A DNA stretch of 64,000 nt, from NCBI RefSeq assembly GCF_002017865.1, contig NZ_MTJN01000002.1, forward strand, positions 3,162,001 to 3,226,000, in the 5' to 3' direction. Under the pieces are notes generated by a model that saw only the letters and a program-made list of their open reading frames with translations, did no database searches and was not told the DNA's origin. Numbering within the stretch: position 1 is the first letter of the stretch; each line of letters begins with the position of its first letter. This stretch comes from Rhodoferax fermentans (GTDB lineage Bacteria > Pseudomonadota > Gammaproteobacteria > Burkholderiales > Burkholderiaceae_C). Below, in pieces: positions 9,233 to 17,020 of the stretch. The position numbers and the translations under genes were made by a program.

Positions 9233-9280
9233 ACCGCTCGATGTCGCTGGCGACCTCTGGATCGCTACCCGGACCTCTCG
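9233..9280 (+). promoter_or_regulatory. Three 20-bp-spaced BtsR-like half-sites before the CstA-family gene
   Basis: ACCGCTCG (9233-9240), ACCTCTGG (9253-9260) and ACCTCTCG (9273-9280) lie exactly 20 bases apart, start to start. As I recall it, the E. coli BtsR (YehT) site is two copies of ACC(G/A)CT(C/T)A separated by 13 bases, so the first copy here matches at 7 of 8 positions. The array sits 135-182 bases before the transporter ATG. It is a good candidate operator for the adjacent LytTR regulator. Confidence 0.6.
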
Positions 9281-9414
9281 CCAGATAGTCCCTCCAGGCC
9301 GGGCCCAAACCCACTACATTGCGCCCTGCCCCCGTGCAGGAGCGGTCAATTTCCGCACGCTTGTGCACGTGCAGGAAGCAGTCTGGGGCTGCATACCAAC
9401 AAACGGAGAAACAG

Positions 9415-11226
9415 ATGAATTCATTGACGCTGATATTTGTGGCGGCACTGGTCTTTGCCATTGCCTACCGCTTCTACGGCATTTTCCTGGCCCAAAAGGT
9501 CATGAATCTGCGCGCAGAGCGGGAAACGCCGGCGGTAACCATGGAAGACGGTCACGACTATGTCAAGACCAACAAGTACGTGCTGTTCGGTCACCACTTT
9601 GCGGCCATCGCCGCTGCCGGGCCACTGCTCGGGCCGGTGCTGGCTGCGCAGTTCGGCTATATGCCAGGTGCGCTCTGGATACTGATTGGCTGCGTGTTGG
9701 CCGGTGGCGTGCACGACATGGTGGTGTTGTTCGCCTCGGTCCGCCACAAAGGCCGCAGCCTGTCGGTGATCGCAGAAACCGAGATCGGCAAAGCCGCCGG
9801 CAAAGTGGCGTCGGTGGCCATCCTGTTCATTCTGATCCTGACACTGGCCGGGCTCTCGATTGCGGTTGTGAACGCCATGTTCAACAGCCCATGGGGCACC
9901 TTCACGGTCTTCGCCACGCTGCCGATTGCGATGATCATGGGCGTTTACATGCACTACATTCGCCCCGGTGACATCAAGGGCATGAGCATCATCGGCGTGG
10001 TTCTGCTACTGATCTCGCTGTGGGTTGGCCCTTACGTCGCTGCCGATCCGGAATTGGCCAAGATGTTCACCTTCACCAAGAAAGAACTCTCGGTGATCAT
10101 CCCGGCGTATGGCTTCATCGCCTCGGTGCTGCCGGTCTGGTTCCTGTTGGTGCCACGTGACTACCTGTCGACCTACCTCAAGATCGGTACCATCGCCGCT
10201 CTGGCAATGGGCATCGTGTTTGTCCATCCCGAGCTGCACATGCCAGCGGTCACACCACATTTCTTCGGCGGCGGCCCGGTCATTCCAGGCGCAGCCTTCC
10301 CGTTCCTGTTCATCACCATCGCCTGCGGTGCACTGTCTGGTTTCCACGCCATCATTGGCTCAGGCACCACACCCAAGATGATTGCCAACGAGAAGGACAT
10401 TCTCTTCGTTGGTTACGGCGCGATGCTGACCGAAGGCTTCGTCGCCATCATGGCGCTGATTGCAGCCTGCGTTCTGGTGCCAGCCGACTACTTCGCGATC
10501 AATGCAGCACCCGCAGCGTTTGCCAAACTGGGCATCGCCACGGTCAACCTGCCCGAACTCGCAGCCCAGGTCGGTGAACAGGTTCAGGGTCGCCCGGGCG
10601 GCGCCGTGTCGCTGGCGGTTGGCATGGCCTACATCTTCTCGGCGGTGCCTTTCATGAAAGGCATGATGGCCTACTGGTACCACTTCGCCATCATGTTTGA
10701 AGCGGTTTTCATCCTGACCGCCGTGGACGCCGGTACCCGCGTTGGCCGTTATCTGCTGCAAGAAATGATGGGCAAGGTCTACGCACCGTTTTCCGATAAC
10801 TCCTGGACACCAGGCATCATTGTGACCAGCGCACTGTTTACAGGCTCATGGGGTTACCTGGTCTACACCGGTGACATTTCGACCATCTGGCCGCTGTTCG
10901 GCATGGCCAACCAGCTGCTGGCTGCCACCGCGCTGATCATCGGCACCACCATGCTGATCCGTCTGGGCAAGGCCAAATACGCCTGGGTGACTGCTGTGCC
11001 CGGCTTGCTGGTGTTCCCCATCGTGATGTGGGCTGGTTACCTCAACATCACCGGCAACTACCTGCCCAAACAGCTGTACCTGCTGACCACCATGTCGGGC
11101 ATCCTGATGGTCTTGATCAGCATTGTTTTTGTCGCCGCCTTCAGACGCTGGTATGAACTGCTCCAGATCGAGAAACGTGTGACCGACAAGTTCGGTGACC
11201 AGGTGCTTGACCTCGTAGCCGACTAA
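9415..11226 (+). CDS. cstA: CstA/BtsT-family carbon-starvation (pyruvate or peptide) transporter
   Basis: A 603-residue polytopic inner-membrane protein with about 15-16 hydrophobic segments. The N-terminal CstA pattern is clear (YRFYGIFLAQKV, then FGHHFAAIAAAGPLLGPVLA near residues 60-80, GGVHDM near 100) and GFHAIIGSGTTPKMI marks the conserved central motif. E. coli relatives CstA and BtsT take up pyruvate and are also linked to peptide use. The ATG at 9415 has GGAG six bases upstream; an upstream TTG frame at 9319 lacks one. The gene follows a BtsSR-like pair by 193 bases, which contain three candidate operator repeats, and ends at a strong terminator. I infer substrate-induced pyruvate uptake; whether the true role is CstA-like or BtsT-like cannot be decided here. 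Confidence 0.88.
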   Translation: MNSLTLIFVAALVFAIAYRFYGIFLAQKVMNLRAERETPAVTMEDGHDYVKTNKYVLFGHHFAAIAAAGPLLGPVLAAQFGYMPGALWILIGCVLAGGVHDMVVLFASVRHKGRSLSVIAETEIGKAAGKVASVAILFILILTLAGLSIAVVNAMFNSPWGTFTVFATLPIAMIMGVYMHYIRPGDIKGMSIIGVVLLLISLWVGPYVAADPELAKMFTFTKKELSVIIPAYGFIASVLPVWFLLVPRDYLSTYLKIGTIAALAMGIVFVHPELHMPAVTPHFFGGGPVIPGAAFPFLFITIACGALSGFHAIIGSGTTPKMIANEKDILFVGYGAMLTEGFVAIMALIAACVLVPADYFAINAAPAAFAKLGIATVNLPELAAQVGEQVQGRPGGAVSLAVGMAYIFSAVPFMKGMMAYWYHFAIMFEAVFILTAVDAGTRVGRYLLQEMMGKVYAPFSDNSWTPGIIVTSALFTGSWGYLVYTGDISTIWPLFGMANQLLAATALIIGTTMLIRLGKAKYAWVTAVPGLLVFPIVMWAGYLNITGNYLPKQLYLLTTMSGILMVLISIVFVAAFRRWYELLQIEKRVTDKFGDQVLDLVAD

Positions 11227-11242
11227 ACCAGCCAAACGTCTG

Positions 11243-11302
11243 GACTCGCAACAACGGCGAGTCTCAACAGGCCAGCGCCCCTCGGGGTCGCTGGCCTTTT
11301 TT
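11243..11302 (+). terminator. Rho-independent terminator after the CstA-family gene
   Basis: The stem AGGCCAGCG (11269-11277) pairs with CGCTGGCCT (11289-11297) around an 11-base loop and is followed by a run of T to 11302. A smaller hairpin, GACTCG...CGAGTC, lies just before it at 11243-11263. Confidence 0.85.
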
Positions 11303-11449
11303 GTATCGTGTCGGGTACCACCCACGAGCTTGCCGCGACCACAGGCTTCGAGGGAATCGTCAAGCCGACGTTGGGCAACTCCATCACCCCGGACCGTGGC
11401 CACAGTCATTGCCATGGCGCGGGAGCAGGCCCAGAGGGCCGAAATGGAC

Positions 11450-13090
11450 TCAGGCCATCGTCAGCGGGTAGATGTCCTTGATGTCCAGGATGTTTTTCTT
11501 GCTGCCATCGTCGATCTGGATGTCGCCGTGGATGTAGCCACCCTGCGAGCGAAAGCCCGGCACCAGCTCGGGGCAGCCACGCTCAGTAGCGATCAGGGTC
11601 AACAGGGCGAGTGCATCGGTGTCGTCAAAACGGCAATGGACATGTTTCTCGCTCGGCACAAACATGCCGCGGTGGGCATGTTGCGCCATGATCTGCTCAC
11701 CAATGCTCTTGGCCAACGCCAGGTAGGCCGGGGCCTGCGTTGCGCGGGCAACTTCCAGCGCTGCAAACAGCAGGATGGCGTCTGCCTGGCTGGCCACCAG
11801 AGGTGCCTTGGATGCAGCAGGGTCCGTGGCATGCCATTCACCCAGCCCAAAATGGCGCGCCATCGCTACCACATGCTGCCAGAGTGAGGCACGCCCGGTC
11901 ATGGCCCAGGCTGTCACGGTGGACAGGAAAACGATGGTGTTGATCGGCTTGCGCTCGAAAACCCAGCCCTTTTTGCCGTAGAAGCCCCGACGTGGGAACA
12001 CTTGCCCGGTCAGGTCCTTGCCATCAGCAAACATCGGCTTGATCTCGTTGGTTTCTGGCACATAGGCGTAACGCAACCAGGCTTCCAGGCCGTCGACAGC
12101 CCATTGTTTGAGTTGCTCACCCTTGGCACCGAGCTGGCGGGCCAGTGTGAGCTGGGCCAGGGTGGCGTCACCGTAGATGCCTTCCGGGCCGTTCATGGCG
12201 TCCGGGTCCATCTTGAACAGCACCCAGGCTTCCTGGGCCACGTCGCCATACTCCGGGCCAAACTGGCGCTGGGCGCGATCACCGTAGAAGGAGTAGGTGA
12301 ACTGTGGGTGGTTCTCGTCGGTTGGCGCCTCCTCACGCTTGACCGGGCGGTTGAACTGGTAACACCCCAGACCGGTCGCAGGGTAACGGCTGCGCACATA
12401 CTGCCAGGCCAAAAACTCGGCCCAGTCGAGCGCTTTCTCCTCCCCCGGCACCCGCTGGCCGAGCAAACCGGCGCCGTAGATCAGGTCATTGCCGATGTTC
12501 ACAAAGGAGAGCCCCTTGGCTTCGCGCAGGATCTCCAGATCGCGATGCATCGGTTTGTCCCAGAAGCCTGTTGCGGGCAAGGGCCTGCCGTAGCTGCCGT
12601 GGCGCGTGAGTTCGAGGGTGTCCCAGTTGTCGATGTGGCAGTTCCACTCGGCCTTGATGAGTTTTGCGGTGGCCTGCGGGTCAACCTCGAACATCAGCTC
12701 GTAGAACGGGTAATGGTGCTTGATCTCATGCACCTTGTTTTTGCCTTCGGGGCCGACGGTATCGAGCGTCTTCAGGTCCAGAAAACAATGCCCACCCCAG
12801 GTCAGCAGCCCCGAAGCGTCCGCGTGGTCAAAATGCCAGCGGATCGCGTCCATCGCCGCTTGTTTGTACTTGCCATCACCGCTCAAAGCCGAGAGTGCTG
12901 ACAAAGTGCGAAACAGGTTCTGCTGGGAGGCCAGGTTGGAAGGCTCCCAGTCGGTGCCTTCCATGTTGCGCCACTTCACCGGCTCACCGGTGAAGGTGTT
13001 CATGCCGTCAAAAAACAAGGGTGTGCCGTGATAAGGATCGCGGTAAGTGTTGAGGATGGTGTCAGCGTAGCGGCGGATGTAGTCAAGCAT
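11450..13090 (-). CDS. Family PL2-like (exo)pectate lyase, probably cytoplasmic
   Basis: The protein has 546 residues and no signal peptide. It resembles the enterobacterial cytoplasmic exopolygalacturonate lyase PelW/PelX group (PL2, beta-elimination of oligogalacturonides) through LASQQN, a GGH followed by a VHE-KHH block, DRAQRQFGPEYG, DLTGQVFPR-GFYGKKG, FDDTDALALLT and QGGYIHGD. The residues I recall as catalytic or metal-binding in the Yersinia enzyme (His109, Glu130, Arg171, His172) have counterparts at His101, Glu122, Arg163 and His164 with exactly the same spacing. It stands alone: no uronate uptake or catabolic genes flank it, and it converges on the CstA-family gene. It could act on another oligo-uronide or be a structurally related epimerase-like (alpha/alpha)7 protein, but retention of all four residues favours lyase activity. 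Confidence 0.75.
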   Translation of the reverse strand: MLDYIRRYADTILNTYRDPYHGTPLFFDGMNTFTGEPVKWRNMEGTDWEPSNLASQQNLFRTLSALSALSGDGKYKQAAMDAIRWHFDHADASGLLTWGGHCFLDLKTLDTVGPEGKNKVHEIKHHYPFYELMFEVDPQATAKLIKAEWNCHIDNWDTLELTRHGSYGRPLPATGFWDKPMHRDLEILREAKGLSFVNIGNDLIYGAGLLGQRVPGEEKALDWAEFLAWQYVRSRYPATGLGCYQFNRPVKREEAPTDENHPQFTYSFYGDRAQRQFGPEYGDVAQEAWVLFKMDPDAMNGPEGIYGDATLAQLTLARQLGAKGEQLKQWAVDGLEAWLRYAYVPETNEIKPMFADGKDLTGQVFPRRGFYGKKGWVFERKPINTIVFLSTVTAWAMTGRASLWQHVVAMARHFGLGEWHATDPAASKAPLVASQADAILLFAALEVARATQAPAYLALAKSIGEQIMAQHAHRGMFVPSEKHVHCRFDDTDALALLTLIATERGCPELVPGFRSQGGYIHGDIQIDDGSKKNILDIKDIYPLTMA

Positions 13091-13466
13091 GGTATTCGTG
13101 GCGGTTTTCCTGGAACTGAAATACCGACGAAACGACGGACAGGAATTTCAACCGCATTGGCTGAAGTATGGCATGGGTCTCAGGTATGAAATCAGTGTGG
13201 GTAGCCAGTGTTCGGGCTGGCCTAACCGTGAAGACAACACATAGATCCAGGTCAAGTCTGAAGAATGTCGCGAGCCCGCCAAACCTCGACTAGATCAAAC
13301 AAAGTGCATTCACTGCCCAAAGCGCGGCAAAAACCGCATCAAACCACCCTGTTTTGACACGCCCCGCGATTACCATCGGCGCCCCGCAAACGGCGGCAGG
13401 CCTGTTGCTGTGCGCCAATTTTTAGCCTTTGATCGCCCCGCTTACCGGAGCCCCCACCACCACACT
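13091..13466. other. Divergent promoter region between the lyase and radical SAM genes
   Basis: These 376 bases hold no gene that I can support. They must contain both promoters. The only sites I recognise are an FNR/Anr-like box at 13242-13255 and a related GATCAA core at about 13295. Confidence 0.4.
13242..13255 (+). promoter_or_regulatory. FNR/Anr-like box upstream of the radical SAM gene
   Basis: TAGATCCAGGTCAA differs at two positions from the anaerobox TTGAT-N4-ATCAA. It lies about 215 bases before the start of an oxygen-sensitive type of enzyme, which makes anaerobic control plausible. The distance is rather long and the match is imperfect. Confidence 0.35.
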
Positions 13467-14654
13467 ATGCACACCGAGACACCGATCCACTTCGTCCCCC
13501 AGACCGCCACAACAGAGGTTTCCCAGTCCGACGCCAACCCGATTGTGGGCGGCCGGGTGGAACTGCAATTGCTCACCACCCTCAAATGCAACCTCAAATG
13601 CAGCTATTGTTCGCTGGGGGTTGGCGACATGTTGGGCTCACAAGTCCATGTGGAGTACGACATAAAGCAGCTCAGCGCCTTTGTGGATCGGCACCTGAAG
13701 GGCAAAGAAATTTATGTCACCTTCTACGGCGGTGAACCCACGCTGAACAAGAAGCTGATGCTGGAGGTGATGCAGCGTTTCCCGAGCTTTCGCTTCCAGT
13801 TGCAGACCAATGCCACACTGATCGACAACCTGCCCGAGTGGGCGCTGAACCGCCTGTCCAATGTGCTGGCCTCGATCGACGGTGGCGAGTCCACCACCGA
13901 CGGCTACCGTGGCAAAGGCATCTACCGCCAGGTGGTGAAGAACCTCAAAGAAGTGCGCGACCACATCGGTGGCACGGTCACCGCCCGCGTCACCTGGGGC
14001 AACCCCGACACCTGCTTCGAAGAACTCGACCAGCTGGTGGTCGAGGGCTCCCCGTTTGACTACCTGTACTGGCAGTTTGTGGCCGACGAGATGTACGCCG
14101 GTGACTCGGTGGCCAAGCGCAAGGCGGTGCTGGTGCAGTTGATCGACAAATTTTTCTCGCGCACCGATGTGCTTTACCCGCTGATCCCGCTGATGGGCAT
14201 GGTGCGCAACAAGCTCTTCCCCACACGGGCGCTGGAGCTGTACGCTGGTGCCAGCCAGTGCCGCGTCTCCACCCACTTGCTCAACGTCATGCCCAACGGC
14301 GAGATCTACCCCTGCCCCGACATGATGTACGACCCGGCCATGAAGATGGGCGACATCAAGGGCAACTGGCTCAAGAAAAGCCCGCTGCAACAAGACCCGG
14401 CCATGCCTTGCCACGACTGCGAGGCCTATGCCTGGTGCCGCGGCAACTGCATGAAAAACATGCACCGGGGTTATGTGACGAACGACCTGCAGTACCGCAA
14501 CAACGTGGTCGAACCCATTTGTGAGCTGATCCGTTTCATGGGCCAGGAAATCGACAAGCGCAACCCGCAAGCCTGGTTCGAGCAACTCAGCCTGCCCGTG
14601 CGCAAGCAGATCATGGACTGCGAGGTCTACGAGTACGTTGAGGTCATGCCGTAA
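13467..14654 (+). CDS. Radical SAM/SPASM-domain enzyme of unknown substrate
   Basis: A 395-residue protein. The radical SAM cluster motif CNLKCSYC lies at about residues 40-47, with GGEPTLNK (SAM-binding GGE-like element) near 90. The C-terminal third carries a canonical SPASM layout for auxiliary iron-sulfur clusters: C-x12-G-x4-C (ending IYPC), then C-x2-C-x5-C-x3-C (PCHDCEAYAWCRGNC), then a further Cys about 23 residues on. Such enzymes mature peptides or activate sulfatases and dehydrogenases. I see no sulfatase, no quinohemoprotein and no convincing precursor peptide nearby, so the target is unknown. The ATG at 13467 is chosen because the GTG-started extension to 13410 has no ribosome-binding site; CGGAG lies 16 bases before the ATG, which is weak. 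A long inverted repeat follows the gene. Confidence 0.85.
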   Translation: MHTETPIHFVPQTATTEVSQSDANPIVGGRVELQLLTTLKCNLKCSYCSLGVGDMLGSQVHVEYDIKQLSAFVDRHLKGKEIYVTFYGGEPTLNKKLMLEVMQRFPSFRFQLQTNATLIDNLPEWALNRLSNVLASIDGGESTTDGYRGKGIYRQVVKNLKEVRDHIGGTVTARVTWGNPDTCFEELDQLVVEGSPFDYLYWQFVADEMYAGDSVAKRKAVLVQLIDKFFSRTDVLYPLIPLMGMVRNKLFPTRALELYAGASQCRVSTHLLNVMPNGEIYPCPDMMYDPAMKMGDIKGNWLKKSPLQQDPAMPCHDCEAYAWCRGNCMKNMHRGYVTNDLQYRNNVVEPICELIRFMGQEIDKRNPQAWFEQLSLPVRKQIMDCEVYEYVEVMP

Positions 14655-14671
14655 CGGACGACTCTTCGCGG

Positions 14672-14722
14672 GTGTGGGTTCGGCGTCACTAGCCTGAGAA
14701 GGCGAATGCCGAACCTGCACAC
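14672..14722 (+). terminator. Long inverted repeat after the radical SAM gene
   Basis: GTGTGGGTTCGGC (14672-14684) pairs imperfectly with GCCGAACCTGCACAC (14708-14722). It starts 18 bases after the stop codon and has no T-run, so it may be a weak terminator or an element remnant. Confidence 0.4.
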
Positions 14723-14740
14723 CACATTGGCAACAAATAA

Positions 14741-14868
14741 GCCGCGCAGACCTTACGGAATATGCGCGGCTTGCTACCGAGTCAGTAGCGTTTTCAGGCG
14801 ATCAACTCACTTGTCGCTGGCGGCACATCGGTGCAGCGGCCATGCGCCATCTCCGCCACGCGAATGCT
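14741..14868 (-). repeat. Diverged extra copy of the lpdA 3' end and its terminator
   Basis: This stretch aligns over about 125 bases with 16892-17020, which is the real lpdA end. On the minus strand it still reads SIRVAEMAHGRCTDVPPA, against SIGMAAEIAHGSCTDVPPA in LpdA. It includes the terminator stem AAGCCGCGCA/TGCGCGGCTT (14739-14772, perfect here) and a second hairpin with core GAGTCAGTAGC. Identity is about 80 per cent by eye, so it is not a fresh duplication. It lies on the far side of the 49-residue-repeat protein gene and so brackets that gene together with the true lpdA end. Confidence 0.75.
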
Positions 14869-15000
14869 CTGTCGCCATAAGTTCAACTCGCATTGAACTT
14901 GGCCGCCTACAGCACTTTCCTGATCTGATAATCCAAGACAGCGTTCGCATTTTGCACAGACAAAAGCGATGTCAGACGGCAACTCAATCAGGGATTCACG

Positions 15001-16887
15001 ATGAAAAAATTGCCCAAAGGCCGAACTTTTGCCGAGTTTCAGCCGCTGAAGCCAGGCGAATCAAAGCTGCTAAGCGCCTGTGCCAATGGCGAGGTGGCTG
15101 TGCTGGGGTCTGAACGACCCACCGCTAAGTCTGATACCAACACGGTTCGAGCCAGTTTTATTCGTTTTCTGGCCTTGGGTGGTGATGACGAGGTACCGGT
15201 ACATGAACACGGTGTTCAACTTGTAGGGGCATGGATTGAGGGTCCGCTGATTTTGAGCGGCACAGTCACGCCCACCAACCTGTCACTGCGCCGTTCCCAC
15301 TTTGATTCCATTCCTGTGTTCAACGGTGCAGAAATCCAGGGAAGCCTCAACCTGTCAGGCAGTTTGTTACCTGGACTGCTGGCGGATAACGCAGTGATCA
15401 AAGAGGATGTTTTCCTGAAAGACGGATTCACTGCTACCAGCGAAGTCCGGCTGCTGGGGGCGCAGATTGGCGGTGATTTGGCGTGCAGAGGTGCCAAGCT
15501 GGATGGCCAAGATAGCAACGCTTTGTCAGCAGATGGCGCGATGATTAAGGGCAGTGTTTTCCTTTCCGCTGGGTTCACTGCCTCCGGCAAGGTCCGGCTG
15601 TTGGGGGTACAGATTGGCCGCAATTTGGAATGCCAAGGTGCCAAACTGGACGGCAAAGATGGGGATGCGCTGTCGGCGGATCGCGCGCTGATCAAGGGCG
15701 ACGTTTACCTGGGCAACGGGTTCACTGCTACCGGCGAAGTCCGGCTGCTGGGGGCGCAGATTGGCCGTGATTTGGCATGCAATGGTGCCAAGCTGGATGG
15801 CAAAGATGGCGACGCTCTGTCGGCGGATGGCGCGATCATTAAAGGAGGTGTTTTCCTGTCTAATGGGTTCACATCTACCGGCGAAGTCAGACTGCTGGGA
15901 GCGCAGATTGGCCTTGATTTGACATGCACAGGTGCCAAGCTGGACGGCAAAGATGGCGAGTCTCTGTCTGCCGAAGGCATGAAGGTGAACGGTTCATTTT
16001 TCTTTCGTAACCTGGCAACTCCCGCGAAGGGCGTCAATCTCACGTCCGCGAGCGTGGGCCGTTTGGTGGACGATGAAGCCTCGTGGGGAGATCAACTGAC
16101 TTTGAATGGATTTGTTTATGGTCACCTGGCCGGTGGCGCACCCACCGATGCGCAGACACGGCTAAGCTGGCTCAACAAGCAACATGCAAAGTTCACAGGT
16201 GCTGAGAGTTTTAGGCCACAACCCTGGAAACAGCTGCAGTCGGTGCTGCGCAACATGGGCCATGTAGAAGACGCTAGGCAGGTGGCGATTGCGTTTGAAG
16301 ACCGATTGCGCTCATCCAACCTTGTCGGGCAAACACCAGCAACCTGGCCAACATTAATGCGTGCGGCTTACCGCTATCCTTCCATAGTCTTGCATTTCTC
16401 CTTCAAGGCGCTGATGGGTTATGGCTACCGACCCATGCGTTTGGGCATCTGGATGGTGGCCGTCTGGCTGGTCTGCGCAGGGGTTTATTGGTGGGCGGCC
16501 TTGCAAGGTGTGATGGCACCTAGCAACCCGCTGGTGTTCCAGAACCTGCCGACCTACCAATCTTGCAAAAACAGCCAAGCAAAACCCGAGACCAAGAACG
16601 AAACCAACTGGTATCTGTGTAAAACGTTGCCGGAAGAGTACACGGGCTTCAGCCCATTGGCCTATTCACTCGATGTGCTACTACCGCTGGTGAACCTGCA
16701 GCAAGAGACGGACTGGGCGCCGCTGATCCCCACCCCCAAGGGCAGTTGGTATCAGGAGCTATTTGCACACTGGACGTTCAATCACTTCGTTCGTTTTGTC
16801 GTTTGGTTTGAAATCCTGTTTGGCTGGGTGGCCAGTTTGTTGCTGGTGGCGGTGGTGTCTGGTCTGACCAAGCGCAGCGACGAATAA
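15001..16887 (+). CDS. Membrane protein with four 49-residue repeats, function unknown
   Basis: A 628-residue protein. Residues 1-130 are a soluble region with beta-rich, pentapeptide-like phrases (GAWIEGPLILSG, GAEIQGSLNLSG). Residues 133-328 are four tandem 49-residue units with the core EVRLLGAQIG-DL-C-GAKLDGKDG, probably a right-handed beta-helix. A linker follows (about 330-475), then one membrane helix near 478-500 and another near 596-622, so the repeat domain lies on one side of the membrane and a roughly 95-residue loop on the other. The gene has AGGGA seven bases before the ATG. It is bracketed by two copies of the lpdA 3' end, which suggests acquisition. Beta-helical repeats of this kind occur in many uncharacterised proteins; I do not assign a function. 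Confidence 0.8.
   Translation: MKKLPKGRTFAEFQPLKPGESKLLSACANGEVAVLGSERPTAKSDTNTVRASFIRFLALGGDDEVPVHEHGVQLVGAWIEGPLILSGTVTPTNLSLRRSHFDSIPVFNGAEIQGSLNLSGSLLPGLLADNAVIKEDVFLKDGFTATSEVRLLGAQIGGDLACRGAKLDGQDSNALSADGAMIKGSVFLSAGFTASGKVRLLGVQIGRNLECQGAKLDGKDGDALSADRALIKGDVYLGNGFTATGEVRLLGAQIGRDLACNGAKLDGKDGDALSADGAIIKGGVFLSNGFTSTGEVRLLGAQIGLDLTCTGAKLDGKDGESLSAEGMKVNGSFFFRNLATPAKGVNLTSASVGRLVDDEASWGDQLTLNGFVYGHLAGGAPTDAQTRLSWLNKQHAKFTGAESFRPQPWKQLQSVLRNMGHVEDARQVAIAFEDRLRSSNLVGQTPATWPTLMRAAYRYPSIVLHFSFKALMGYGYRPMRLGIWMVAVWLVCAGVYWWAALQGVMAPSNPLVFQNLPTYQSCKNSQAKPETKNETNWYLCKTLPEEYTGFSPLAYSLDVLLPLVNLQQETDWAPLIPTPKGSWYQELFAHWTFNHFVRFVVWFEILFGWVASLLLVAVVSGLTKRSDE
15397..15984 (+). repeat. Four tandem 147-bp coding repeats
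   Basis: The units are 15397-15543, 15544-15690, 15691-15837 and 15838-15984, each 147 bases and in frame. Units 2-4 are most alike (GAKLDGKDG, EVRLLG-QIG), while unit 1 has drifted. The high DNA identity points to recent expansion by unequal crossover or slippage, and copy number may vary between strains. Confidence 0.85.
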
Positions 16888-16891
16888 AAAA

Positions 16892-17020
16892 GCCGCGCAG
16901 CCCTTTCGGAATCTGCGCAGCTTGCTACTGAGTCAGTAGCATTCTCAGGTGGTCAACTCACTTGCGCGCTGGCGGCACATCGGTGCACGAACCGTGTGCA
17001 ATCTCGGCAGCCATCCCAAT
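16892..17020 (-). repeat. lpdA 3' end with terminator, partner of the upstream copy
   Basis: This is the genuine end of lpdA. The bidirectional hairpin AAGCCGCGCAG...CTGCGCAGCTT (16890-16923) has one mismatch and serves the convergent repeat-protein gene and lpdA. A second palindrome GCTACTGAGTCAGTAGC follows at 16924-16940. The block aligns with 14741-14868. Confidence 0.75.

Noticed and set aside
14672..14722. Possible integron attC site
   Set aside because: The inverted repeat lacks the paired R and L box arrangement with a GTTRRRY core, and there is no integrase or other cassette. A terminator-like hairpin is the simpler reading.
14794..14982. 62-codon minus-strand frame before the repeat-protein gene
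   Set aside because: It contains the leftover lpdA tail (AHGRCTDVPPA) within otherwise non-coding sequence and has no ribosome-binding site. I treat it as a remnant and not as a gene.
15397..15984. Regularly spaced repeats that could suggest a CRISPR array
   Set aside because: The units are 147 bases long, contiguous, in frame and translated. There are no short repeats with unique spacers and no cas genes.
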